Assembly (NCBI GenBank): GCA_002315565.1
Contig: DCHD01000026.1
Coordinates: 1 to 18,106 of the forward strand
Length of the DNA: 18,106 nucleotides
DNA from: Solobacterium sp. UBA1761
Lineage (GTDB): Bacteria > Bacillota_I > Bacilli_A > Erysipelotrichales > Erysipelotrichaceae
Direction: 5' to 3'
Shown here in pieces: positions 1-7,209 of the stretch (positions within the stretch are counted from its first letter, which is position 1; the number at the start of each line of letters is the position of its first letter). The position numbers and the translations under genes are program-made. The notes below the pieces were generated by a model that saw only the letters and a list, made by a program, of their open reading frames with translations, was not told the origin of the DNA and ran no database searches.

Positions 1-188
1 TCCGTACAACTGACGTTACTGGTGTAATCACTCTTCCTGCTGGAACAGAAATGGTTATGCCTGGTGACCACGTTGAAATGAACGTTGAACTGATTTGCCC
101 AATCGCTATTGAAAACGGAACTAAGTTCTCAATTCGTGAAGGTGGTAGAACAGTAGGTTCAGGTAACGTTAACGCTATCATTAAGTAA
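1..188 (+). CDS. tuf: Elongation factor Tu, C-terminal fragment (5' end outside window)
   Basis: The reading frame is open from base 3 to a TAA at 186-188 and encodes the last 61 residues of EF-Tu. EF-Tu is the GTPase that carries aminoacyl-tRNA to the ribosomal A site. The fragment is beta-barrel domain 3: the segments TDVTGVITLP, MVMPGDHVEM and FSIREGGRTVGSG are near-invariant in EF-Tu, the last forming part of the tRNA and EF-Ts contact surface. It ends in NAIIK, a normal C-terminus. The GTPase domain is outside the window, so completeness cannot be judged. A strong terminator follows 24 bases after the stop, so tuf is the last gene of its transcript, convergent with ileS. Confidence 0.95.
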   Translation, partial: RTTDVTGVITLPAGTEMVMPGDHVEMNVELICPIAIENGTKFSIREGGRTVGSGNVNAIIK

Positions 189-211
189 TTAACTTAATAA
201 ACCTAAAAATC

Positions 212-238
212 AAGCATCGCGAAAGCGGTGCTTTTTTT
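212..238 (+). terminator. Rho-independent terminator of tuf
   Basis: A 9-bp stem (AAGCATCGC / GCGGTGCTT, one T-G pair) is closed by a GAAA tetraloop at 221-224 and runs directly into a seven-T tract. It lies 24 bases after the tuf stop codon. Confidence 0.93.
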
Positions 239-320
239 ATGCACTGTGCTTTTGTTCTTTTTATTGATGTATTTGTTTATTCAACGATAAGAGCAGTTTT
301 ATTCAAAAGAAAAAAGGCAT

Positions 321-347
321 AAGAAAAGGAGTAAGATGACTTACTCC
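321..347 (-). terminator. Rho-independent terminator of ileS
   Basis: On the minus strand an 8-bp perfect stem (GGAGTAAG / CTTACTCC, bases 328-347) with a four-base loop is followed by TTTTCTT. It begins nine bases beyond the ileS stop codon. No comparable T-tract follows on the plus strand, so it serves ileS rather than tuf. Confidence 0.88.
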
Positions 348-355
348 TTGTTCAA

Positions 356-3076
356 TTATTTAACGGCTTCTTTACATCTGTCACACAGTTCTTCTGGATC
401 ATCACCTTCGATGATATTCCAGCAGCGTGGACATGGATGGCCAGTTGCTTTTTCAATCTTGACTTCAATTGTTTCGTACTTTGTAAGTTCTTCTTCAACA
501 AAGTCTACTTTTGCAACGATCAGCCACTGATTGAGTTTGTCAATATTTCTTGCAAGAACTGCTTTATCATCTTCAGATACATGAATTGATACATGTGCCT
601 GCATAGGCTTTTCAATAACACCATTCTGAATAGCTTCTTCTCTTGCTTTGAAGATATCTAATCTGATTGCGTTCAACCTTGCAAAATCATTTCTGATTGT
701 TTCAGCATCTTCATAGTTCTTTCTTTCTGGGAAATGAGTATAGTGAACTGAACTTGCTTCATCACTTCCTAAGAACTTCCATGCTTCGTGAGTTGTGAAT
801 GGCAGGATTGGTGACCATAACTTGATCAGACCATCACACGCATCATACAGCACTGTCTGAATCTGTCTTCTTCTTAATGAATCAGCCTTATCACAGTACA
901 GAATGTCTTTTGCATAGTCACAATAGTAACTTGACAGATCATTAGTCATATAATTTGTCAGTAATGAAGATACCTGTACAAAGTCATATTCATCATATGC
1001 TTTGATTACTTTACCAACAAGTTCATCAAGTCCGACAAGAATATATTTATCCAGTGGTCTTAAATCTTTATAGGCAACTCTGTCAGTTTCCTTGAAGTCT
1101 TCTGGATTGATGTTACCTAACAGGAATCTGAAGGTATTTCTTACTTTACGGTACTGTTCTGATACCTGTTTTAAGTTAGAATCACCGATTCTCATGTCAG
1201 CTTTAAAGTCTTCAGATGCAGCCCAAAGTCTTAAGATATCAGCACCATATTTAGCAATCACATCAAGCGGGTTAACTACGTTACCAACAGACTTGTGCAT
1301 TGCTTCACCCTTGGAGTCGCATACCCAACCATGTGACAGAACTGATTTGTATGGAGCTGTTCCGTGGTTGGCAACAGATACGATCAGTGAAGAGTTGAAC
1401 CAGCCACGATACTGGTCTGAACCTTCAAAGTACAGATCACATGGATAGCTGTATCCTCTGGCAATCAGTTCATTCCAAGATGAACCAGAGTCAAACCATA
1501 CGTCCATGATGTCTTTTTCTTTTGTGAAATTGCCGTTAGGTGATTTAGGATTTGTATATCCTTCTGGAAGAAGTTCTTTAGGTGATGCTTCAAACCAGAT
1601 TGTTGAACCGTTCTCGTCAAACATCTTGGCAATATGTTCAAATACTTCTGATTCAATAATTGGTGAACCATCTTCGTTATAGATGATTGGGATTGGTACG
1701 CCCCAAAGTCTCTGTCTTGAGATACACCAGTCTTTACGGTCTTTAATCATGTTGGTGATTCTTGTTTCACCAAATGTATTGAGCCATTTAACTTCCTTAA
1801 TTGCATCCAATAGCTGAGGTTTAATCTTTTCAATTGACGCAAACCACTGTACAGTAGCACGGAAGATTACCGGTTTCTTTAATCTGTCGTCATGTGGATA
1901 AGAGTGAGTAATCCATTCCATCTTCAACAGTTTTCCGCTTGCATCCAGCATTTCAACTACATCTTTGTTGGCATCGAAGACAAACTTGCCTTCAAGTGCT
2001 GGTCCTGCTTCTTTAGTCAGACATCCCTTTTCATCAACCGGGCAGAAAGCAGGAAGACCATACTTCATTCCGACATAGAAGTCGTCAAGACCATGTCCTG
2101 GAGCAGTATGTACACAGCCTGTACCATCTTCATCAGTTACGTGAGTACCGCAGATGATTACAGATGTTCTTGAAGAATCAAGTACATGTGTTACAGTAAT
2201 GCCTTCAAGTTCTTTGCCCTTGAATTCTTTGATTACTTCACCTGTAAGTTCAAACTTTTCAAGCAGTTTATCTTTTAATGACTCTAAGAAAATCAGTTTA
2301 CCCTTTTCAGTCTTTACTACGCAGTATGTAAAGTCAGGATGAAGCGAAATAGCCAGGTTGGCAGGCATAGTCCAAGGAGTAGTTGTCCAGATGACAAACT
2401 TTTCATCGCCTTCAAGAACACCTTTACCATCAGCTACATCAAACGCAACGTAAATAGTTGGGTCTTTCTTGTCAAAGTAGACGATTTCAGAATCAGCAAT
2501 AGCTGTTTCCTGATATGGAGACCAGTAGATAGGTTTCATTCCCTGATAGATCATTCCGTCTAATGCCATCTTGGCAAATGCTCTGATCTGTCTGCCTTCA
2601 AACTCTTTCTTTAATGTGATATATGGATGTTCATAATCAGCAACCTGACCCAGACGTTTTTCAGTAGCCATCTGGGAAGCGATCTGAGAATGAGCATATT
2701 CTTCGCATTTCTTTCTGAATTCAGCAGGAGTTACTTCTTTACGGTTAACGCCCAGTTTCTGAACAGCATTCTCAATTGGCAGACCGTGTGTATCCCATCC
2801 AGGGAAGAATGGTGTGTAGTAACCCATCATTCCTTTTGATCTGACGATGATGTCTTTGATTGTTCTGTTCATTGCAGTTCCAGCATGAAGGTTTCCATTG
2901 GCATATGGAGGACCGTCATGAATCACAAACTGCTTGTTTCCTTCGTTCTTTGCAAGAATCTTATGGTAATGGTCATCTTTTTCCCATTCTTCTAAGATTC
3001 CAGGTTCTTTTACCGGAAGGTTTCCACGCATTTCAAACTGCGTATTTGGCATGTGTAAACTTTCTTTGTAGTCCAT
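356..3076 (-). CDS. ileS: Isoleucyl-tRNA synthetase (IleRS) with variant HIGH and KMSKS motifs
   Basis: This cytoplasmic class I synthetase of 906 residues ligates isoleucine to tRNA-Ile. Visible blocks are PPYANGNLHAG near residues 56-66; the CP1 editing domain, with TTPWTMPAN and GTGCVHTAPGHGLDD; DWCISRQRLWGVPIP; DVWFDSGSSW; GSDQYRGWFNSSL; and an anticodon-binding region. A C-terminal Cys4 zinc knuckle (C882, C885, C898, C901) marks the common bacterial IleRS type. The start ATG has AAGGAG six bases upstream. Oddity: the HIGH signature reads HAGT (residues 64-67) and KMSKS reads AMHKS (592-596); I checked both in the nucleotides and the frame is intact. A T-box leader controls the gene and a hairpin terminator follows it. 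The family call is certain; the consequence of the variant motifs is unknown. Confidence 0.97.
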   Translation of the reverse strand: MDYKESLHMPNTQFEMRGNLPVKEPGILEEWEKDDHYHKILAKNEGNKQFVIHDGPPYANGNLHAGTAMNRTIKDIIVRSKGMMGYYTPFFPGWDTHGLPIENAVQKLGVNRKEVTPAEFRKKCEEYAHSQIASQMATEKRLGQVADYEHPYITLKKEFEGRQIRAFAKMALDGMIYQGMKPIYWSPYQETAIADSEIVYFDKKDPTIYVAFDVADGKGVLEGDEKFVIWTTTPWTMPANLAISLHPDFTYCVVKTEKGKLIFLESLKDKLLEKFELTGEVIKEFKGKELEGITVTHVLDSSRTSVIICGTHVTDEDGTGCVHTAPGHGLDDFYVGMKYGLPAFCPVDEKGCLTKEAGPALEGKFVFDANKDVVEMLDASGKLLKMEWITHSYPHDDRLKKPVIFRATVQWFASIEKIKPQLLDAIKEVKWLNTFGETRITNMIKDRKDWCISRQRLWGVPIPIIYNEDGSPIIESEVFEHIAKMFDENGSTIWFEASPKELLPEGYTNPKSPNGNFTKEKDIMDVWFDSGSSWNELIARGYSYPCDLYFEGSDQYRGWFNSSLIVSVANHGTAPYKSVLSHGWVCDSKGEAMHKSVGNVVNPLDVIAKYGADILRLWAASEDFKADMRIGDSNLKQVSEQYRKVRNTFRFLLGNINPEDFKETDRVAYKDLRPLDKYILVGLDELVGKVIKAYDEYDFVQVSSLLTNYMTNDLSSYYCDYAKDILYCDKADSLRRRQIQTVLYDACDGLIKLWSPILPFTTHEAWKFLGSDEASSVHYTHFPERKNYEDAETIRNDFARLNAIRLDIFKAREEAIQNGVIEKPMQAHVSIHVSEDDKAVLARNIDKLNQWLIVAKVDFVEEELTKYETIEVKIEKATGHPCPRCWNIIEGDDPEELCDRCKEAVK

Positions 3077-3088
3077 ATTTTTCTCCTT

Positions 3089-3280
3089 AAAATAATAAAA
3101 GGCAGCACCAAGGGCGCAAGATGCGCGGTACCACCTTAATTTGTAACTTTTCTTCTTAACGCGAAGTATACGGTCTAATCTACATATCGAATAGACTGCT
3201 CATAAGTGATATTTCTGATAAATCCATGTCCCCTTTCACCAGCCGGGAACTCTCTACATTTTCCTTATCAGAAACCTGTC
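3089..3280 (-). promoter_or_regulatory. T-box riboswitch leader of ileS (tRNA-Ile sensing)
   Basis: On the minus strand the diagnostic T-box AAGGTGGTACCGCG lies at 3137-3124; its UGGU would pair with the ACCA end of uncharged tRNA. The antiterminator pairs AAGG (3137-3134) with CCUU (3113-3110) around the GCGCA/TGCGC helix. The competing terminator pairs GGTGGTACC (3135-3127) with GGTGCTGCC (3109-3101), followed by TTTTATTATTTT. Upstream is AGAGAG with a GC-rich hairpin and GGTGAAAG loop, typical of Stem I. The likely specifier is ATC (3210-3208), an isoleucine codon, chosen because it shows the pattern specifier-A-NNNN-TGAGC. A GTAGATTAGACCG stretch resembles the Stem II region. The 5' boundary is uncertain because the element starts at the sepF stop codon. 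Confidence 0.93.
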
Positions 3281-3670
3281 TTAATCGTTGCTGTTGTCGT
3301 TTAAATCGATTGTGCCACCAACCTGAAGGTTTTTAGGTGAACACAGAATTACATCGTCACCAATCTTTTTGATAGATCCATCTACACCAAACACAACACC
3401 AGAAAGGAAGTCAACTGCTCTGTTTCTGTAGTCAGATGGCATTCTGTGGAAGTTGATGCAGCAAGCTCTTTTAGATTTGATATGACGGGCAATTTCTTCT
3501 GCCTCATCAAAATGTCTAGGTTCAAAAAGAACGATGTTTGTTTCAGAAGAGATACCTGCGTTTCCAGGTTTTTCATAGTCGCTTAATGAAGCAGCTTCTT
3601 CCTGGGTCATTTCAAGTTCATCTTCATCTTCAGGAGCCATTAAGTTTTTGATTTTATCTTTTAAACTCAT
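3281..3670 (-). CDS. sepF: Cell division protein SepF
   Basis: The product is 129 residues. SepF is a cytoplasmic membrane-binding protein that anchors and bundles FtsZ at the division site in Gram-positive bacteria. The N-terminus (MSLKDKIKNLMAP) could form the amphipathic membrane helix; an acidic linker follows, then the compact SepF domain from about residue 46 (IVLFEPRHFDEAEEIARHIK, then DFLSGVVFGVDGSIKKIGDDVILCSP). It is slightly short for the family because of a short linker. AAGGAGG lies seven bases before the ATG. In many Bacillota sepF sits with ylmG, ylmH and divIVA ahead of ileS; here those genes are absent and sepF directly abuts the ileS T-box. I see no other terminator, so sepF transcripts probably run into the T-box. 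Confidence 0.93.
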   Translation of the reverse strand: MSLKDKIKNLMAPEDEDELEMTQEEAASLSDYEKPGNAGISSETNIVLFEPRHFDEAEEIARHIKSKRACCINFHRMPSDYRNRAVDFLSGVVFGVDGSIKKIGDDVILCSPKNLQVGGTIDLNDNSND

Positions 3671-3752
3671 AAATATCCTCCTTATTTACTACTTAAATAT
3701 TCTATCATAAATCACTTACCAAATATCAAATTAACCCTTTAAAATAAAGGCG

Positions 3753-3781
3753 TTTATTTGCTGTTTAAGACGTTTTGTCAA
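3753..3781 (-). promoter_or_regulatory. Possible sepF promoter
   Basis: A perfect TTGACA (3781-3776, minus strand) is followed after 17 bases by AATAAA (3758-3753), a 4/6 match to the -10 box. The predicted start near 3746 would give a leader of about 75 bases. An alternative -10-like TATGATAGAAT lies closer to the gene (3709-3699) but has no good -35. Confidence 0.35.
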
Positions 3782-3789
3782 TATCCTCT

Positions 3790-3810
3790 ATACTTTTTCG
3801 AAAAAAGTAT
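3790..3810. repeat. 21-base inverted repeat in the sepF / membrane-protein intergenic region
   Basis: ATACTTTTT and AAAAAGTAT form a 9-bp perfect dyad around a 3-base centre. It lies nine bases upstream of the putative sepF -35 and about 100 bases upstream of the divergent gene at 3907. It could be an operator for either promoter, or a fortuitous AT-rich palindrome. Confidence 0.4.
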
Positions 3811-3906
3811 CCTTTTATCTTAAATCTTTAAAAATTGGCCTCATAATTCAGATAAATATCATATATGCAATGTGCATTTTTGGATTATATTATTTATACT
3901 AATTGT

Positions 3907-4254
3907 ATGAAAACAACTAAAGAAAAACTTATACGTCTTGTCATTACTTATTTTATAGCTATGCTGTATCCGCTATATAAATGGATCAGCTCAAAATCTC
4001 TTGTTAAAGTCAGTGATGCATGTATCATCATGGGCATGATTGTTACCGCATTTGGACTTATTAATGGTCTTGGCAGACTCGGTGCATTTGATGCATCCAT
4101 CTTTCTTATAAAGAAGAATTTTCAGAACTACAATAAGACATATGATGTATATCTTGAAGATATAAAAGAAAAGAAAAAGGGCAGTTTTAACTACCCTTTA
4201 TATCTTGGAATATTATTGATAATAACCGCTGTTGTTACCTTTTTATTTTGCTGA
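3907..4254 (+). CDS. Small three-helix membrane protein, resembling the DUF3899 family
   Basis: The protein has 115 residues from the ATG at 3907. An in-frame ATG at 3865 would add 14 residues, but the lysine-rich MKTTKEKLIRL start looks more natural before a first membrane helix. Three hydrophobic segments are visible: residues about 8-27, 36-58 (ending GRLGAF) and 95-114. A polar loop with KKNFQNYNKTYDVYLEDIKEKKKG lies between helices 2 and 3. The layout SDAxxxxG plus a GRLGxFD motif recalls the DUF3899 proteins of Bacillota; that link is from memory and function is unknown. Neither start has a visible Shine-Dalgarno. The 3' end overlaps the convergent oppF end by 12 bases, and the opp terminator lies inside this coding sequence. 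It is the only complete plus-strand gene in the window. Confidence 0.75.
   Translation: MKTTKEKLIRLVITYFIAMLYPLYKWISSKSLVKVSDACIIMGMIVTAFGLINGLGRLGAFDASIFLIKKNFQNYNKTYDVYLEDIKEKKKGSFNYPLYLGILLIITAVVTFLFC
4164..4199 (-). terminator. Terminator of the opp operon, inside the convergent gene
   Basis: On the minus strand AAAGGG (4199-4194), a mismatch, AGTT, a short loop, AACT and CCCTTT (4181-4176) form a hairpin, followed by TTTTTCTTTTCTTTT. It lies 44 bases after the oppF stop and wholly within the coding sequence of the plus-strand membrane-protein gene. There it encodes the lysine-rich stretch KEKKKGSFNYPL. Confidence 0.85.
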
Positions 4255-5211
4255 TGCTTCAGCTTTTTCCATTTCCTGAAGTTTAGCTTCATATTCAGCC
4301 ATTTCACGGTCATTTGCGAATACAAAGTGACCAGGTCTAATTTCCTGAAGAACAGGTTTAGGACCAGAATGGTCTCTCTTTGATTCGTCATAAACTACCA
4401 GTTTCTTTGCCTTTTCAATCTGAGGATCTGGCATTGGTACAGCTGATAATAATGAAATAGTGTAAGGATGAAGCGGATGCTTGAACAGTTCTTCTGTTTC
4501 AGCAATTTCAACGATTCTTCCTAAATGAATAACAGCAATTCTATCAGAAATAAATCTTACTACTGAAAGGTCATGAGCAATGAACAGATAAGTAAGACCT
4601 TTTTCTTCTTTCAGTTTATTCATCAGGTTTAATACCTGAGCACGGATTGAAACATCAAGTGCAGAAATAGGTTCATCGGCAACGATCAGTTCTGGTTCCA
4701 TAATCATTGCTCTGGCAATACCTACACGCTGTCTTTGTCCACCTGAGAATTCATGCGGATATCTTGACTTATGTTCAGGAAGAAGACCTACATCTTCAAG
4801 CGCCTTATCAACTTTAGCAATTCTTTCTTCTTCGTCTTTATACAGATGGAAGTTGTATAAACCTTCTGATACGCAGTATTCAATAGTTGCTCTTTCGTTT
4901 AAAGAAGCAGCAGGATCCTGGAAAATCATCTGAATTGATCTGATAACATCTCTATCATCTTCCTTAGAAATCTTTCCAGAGATTCTCTTTCCCTTAAAGA
5001 TTACTTCACCAGCAGAAAGAGTATTGATTCTCATGATTGCTCTACCAATAGTAGTCTTACCTGAACCGGATTCACCTACCAGCGAGAATGTTTCTCCCTT
5101 GTAGATGTCGAAGTTGGCATTCTTTACGGCTCTGAATCTTCTGCCTTCGTTGTGGAAAGTGACTTCTAGGTTCTTGACAGATAATAATACTTCTTTATCC
5201 TTATTCGACAT
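4243..5211 (-). CDS. oppF: Oligopeptide ABC transporter ATPase, OppF/AmiF type
   Basis: This 322-residue cytoplasmic ATPase powers peptide import with OppD. Motifs: Walker A GESGSGKTT (residues 46-54), Q-loop IFQDP (97-100), signature FSGGQ (155-159), Walker B LIVADEP (175-181), H-loop AHD (H213). The C-terminal tail contains LQEIRPGHFVFAND, characteristic of AmiF/OppF, and lacks the cysteine cluster many OppF proteins have there. I chose the ATG at 5211, not the in-frame GTG at 5220, because AAGGAGG (5226-5220) sits eight bases before the ATG and physically overlaps the GTG. The start overlaps the oppD stop by 11 bases, implying coupled translation. It is last in the operon; the terminator is in the convergent gene. 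Confidence 0.95.
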   Translation of the reverse strand: MSNKDKEVLLSVKNLEVTFHNEGRRFRAVKNANFDIYKGETFSLVGESGSGKTTIGRAIMRINTLSAGEVIFKGKRISGKISKEDDRDVIRSIQMIFQDPAASLNERATIEYCVSEGLYNFHLYKDEEERIAKVDKALEDVGLLPEHKSRYPHEFSGGQRQRVGIARAMIMEPELIVADEPISALDVSIRAQVLNLMNKLKEEKGLTYLFIAHDLSVVRFISDRIAVIHLGRIVEIAETEELFKHPLHPYTISLLSAVPMPDPQIEKAKKLVVYDESKRDHSGPKPVLQEIRPGHFVFANDREMAEYEAKLQEMEKAEASAK

Positions 5212-6271
5212 AGAACGCACCTCCTTTTGATGTCATCTTCTTAATCTTTTCATGCAGATTATTGATTACTTCTGGTTTTTCTAGTTTTGGAGCTCTAGGA
5301 TCAAGCAGCCATGTCTTTGCGTAATGAGTATCACTTACTTTGAAGAACGGAGGTTCTTCAACGAAGTCAATCTTCAGTGCATGTTCATTTCTTGGGGCAA
5401 ATGCATCACCGATAATCTTGTTGTAAAGTGAAGGAGGAGTACCAGTAATATAATACAGGTCCTTACCCTTTTCACCAAGCTGTGGAAGTGATGATAACAG
5501 TGCCCATGTATAAGGATGTTTTGGGTCATAGAAGATATCTTCTACTGTACCATATTCAACAATCTGGCCACCATACATAACACCAACTCTATCCGCAACT
5601 GAAGCAACAACACCCAGGTCATGAGTAATATATACGGCTGTGAACTTCAGTTCTTTCTGAAGGTCTTTAATCAGTTCAAGAATCTGAGCCTGAATAGTTA
5701 CATCCAATGCAGTTGTAGGTTCATCACAGATCAGGATTTCAGGATGGCATGACAGTGCAATCGCAATAACGATTCTCTGTCTCATACCGCCAGAATACTG
5801 GAATGGATATTCATCGAAACGATGTTCTGCATTCTGAATACCAACTCTTGTCATTATCTCAATTGCCTGAGCTTTAGCTTCTGAAGCAGATACACCCTGG
5901 TGTTTTGTGATAACTTCAGTAATCTGTGAACCGATAGTTCTGATTGGGTTTAATGAAGTCATAGGGTCCTGGAAGATTGTGGATATCTTCTTACCTCTGA
6001 TGCCTTCCCAGTCTTTATCAGTCTTTAACTGAGTTAAATCTTTACCGTCAAACATGATTGAACCATTTGAAATCTGTCCATTTGTTTCAAGCATGCCGGT
6101 AAAAGTTTTTGTGAATACTGATTTACCTGAACCAGATTCACCAACGATTGCAAATGTTTCACCATCATACAGATCAATTGAAACATTTCTGATAGCAGTA
6201 AGGTAGTTGTCTCTTACTCTGAACTTTACTTCGATATCTTTTGCAGATAATACGATTTTTCTTTCGCTCAT
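5201..6271 (-). CDS. oppD: Oligopeptide ABC transporter ATPase, OppD/AmiE type
   Basis: A 356-residue cytoplasmic ATPase, partner of OppF on the OppB/OppC permease. Motifs: Walker A GESGSGKS (residues 44-51), IFQDPMTSLNP (99-109), signature YSGGMRQR (159-166), Walker B ILICDEPTTALD (179-190), and ITHDLGVV as H-loop. The C-terminal extension (GTPPSLYNKIIGDAFAPRNEHALKIDF in two pieces, then TWLLDPRAPK) follows the streptococcal AmiE pattern. The classical OppD cysteine cluster is replaced by GDAFAPRN. The length matches AmiE. TAAGGAGGT lies about eight bases before the ATG and overlaps the oppC stop. Confidence 0.96.
   Translation of the reverse strand: MSERKIVLSAKDIEVKFRVRDNYLTAIRNVSIDLYDGETFAIVGESGSGKSVFTKTFTGMLETNGQISNGSIMFDGKDLTQLKTDKDWEGIRGKKISTIFQDPMTSLNPIRTIGSQITEVITKHQGVSASEAKAQAIEIMTRVGIQNAEHRFDEYPFQYSGGMRQRIVIAIALSCHPEILICDEPTTALDVTIQAQILELIKDLQKELKFTAVYITHDLGVVASVADRVGVMYGGQIVEYGTVEDIFYDPKHPYTWALLSSLPQLGEKGKDLYYITGTPPSLYNKIIGDAFAPRNEHALKIDFVEEPPFFKVSDTHYAKTWLLDPRAPKLEKPEVINNLHEKIKKMTSKGGAFYVE
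5212..5226 (-). promoter_or_regulatory. Ribosome binding site that fixes the oppF start
   Basis: AAGGAGG at 5226-5220 with an eight-base spacer to the ATG at 5211-5209. The GTG at 5220-5218 shares a base with this site and so cannot be the start. Confidence 0.85.
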
Positions 6272-6285
6272 TTCGTTTTACCTCC

Positions 6286-7209
6286 TTACATATGTGTACG
6301 TGGATCGGAAGCATCAGCTAATGCCTGACCAACGATATACAGTGATACTGAGATGATTGCCAATACAGATACGGGGATCCAGAACAGGTGTGGATAAGCG
6401 TTCATGTATGTAGTGTACTGAGAAATCATTCTACCTAAAGATGCATTGTCCTGACCTAAACCAAGTCCAAGGTAAGACAGGAATACTTCATATGAGATAG
6501 TTGCAGGAATTTCTCTTGCAACATAAGTCATGATTACTGAGATTAAGAATGGAAGGATATTCTTAGTAATCATTGTCCATGTTGAAGTACCTAAACATCT
6601 TGAAGCAAGGTTGTATTCACGGTCACGGATAATCATAACCTGAGTTCTGATGAAATAAGCAACATAAATCCAGTTACTTACACACATAATGAATATTAGT
6701 GATTTGAATCCTGAGCCCAATACATATGACAGAATCATTGCAATAAGCAGGAATGGAACGTTTGAAACAACGTTATAAACTTCAATCATCCATTTATCCA
6801 TTGATTTTGAGAAGCCCCATAATGCACCTACAGCAATACCAATAATCATATTGATGAAAGTACATACAAAGCCAATAATCAATGAGTTTTTTGCACCTGC
6901 CCACACACCATCAAACAGGTTTCTGCCGATGTTGTCTGTACCAAACGGATACTGCAATGATGGTTTTAAAAATTTCATTGAAGCATCGTTGATATTAGGT
7001 GCATACATTGGATCATATTTAGAGAAAATTGGCTGAATCATTGAGAAGATTACAACAGTAAGCATAATGATGCAAACTGTAACTGTAACTTTATTATGAA
7101 TGAATGTTCTCCAAACAGATTTCCAGTAAGAATAACGTGGAGCAGCGATACGTTCTGATTCTTTTTCATCGAAATCAGCAAATGTAAATAAATTGTCTTT
7201 ATTTGTCAT
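6286..7209 (-). CDS. oppC: Oligopeptide ABC transporter permease, OppC/AmiD type
   Basis: A 307-residue inner permease subunit. It has a cytoplasmic N-terminus, a first membrane helix near residues 41-62, an external loop with SKYDPMYAPN and FGTDNIGRNLFDGVWAG (the usual entry to the BPD_transp_1 core), then about five more helices. The EAA coupling loop that contacts the ATPases is ASRCLGTSTWTMITKNILP. It ends with DASDPRTHM, a normal OppC C-terminus. The start ATG shares one base with the oppB stop (TAATG) and AAGGAGG lies about ten bases upstream. The tail overlaps the oppD ribosome binding site. Confidence 0.96.
   Translation of the reverse strand: MTNKDNLFTFADFDEKESERIAAPRYSYWKSVWRTFIHNKVTVTVCIIMLTVVIFSMIQPIFSKYDPMYAPNINDASMKFLKPSLQYPFGTDNIGRNLFDGVWAGAKNSLIIGFVCTFINMIIGIAVGALWGFSKSMDKWMIEVYNVVSNVPFLLIAMILSYVLGSGFKSLIFIMCVSNWIYVAYFIRTQVMIIRDREYNLASRCLGTSTWTMITKNILPFLISVIMTYVAREIPATISYEVFLSYLGLGLGQDNASLGRMISQYTTYMNAYPHLFWIPVSVLAIISVSLYIVGQALADASDPRTHM

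Noticed and set aside
189..320. Small gene or RNA in the tuf-ileS convergent gap
   Set aside because: Apart from the two terminators I see only AT-rich sequence without a ribosome binding site or conserved motif.
356..3076. Frameshift or sequencing error as the cause of the HAGT and AMHKS motifs
   Set aside because: Both variants lie in an uninterrupted frame with correct flanking family sequence, and each needs multiple base changes from the usual codons.
5212..5220. GTG start for oppF three codons upstream
   Set aside because: It overlaps the AAGGAGG site that is correctly spaced for the ATG at 5211.
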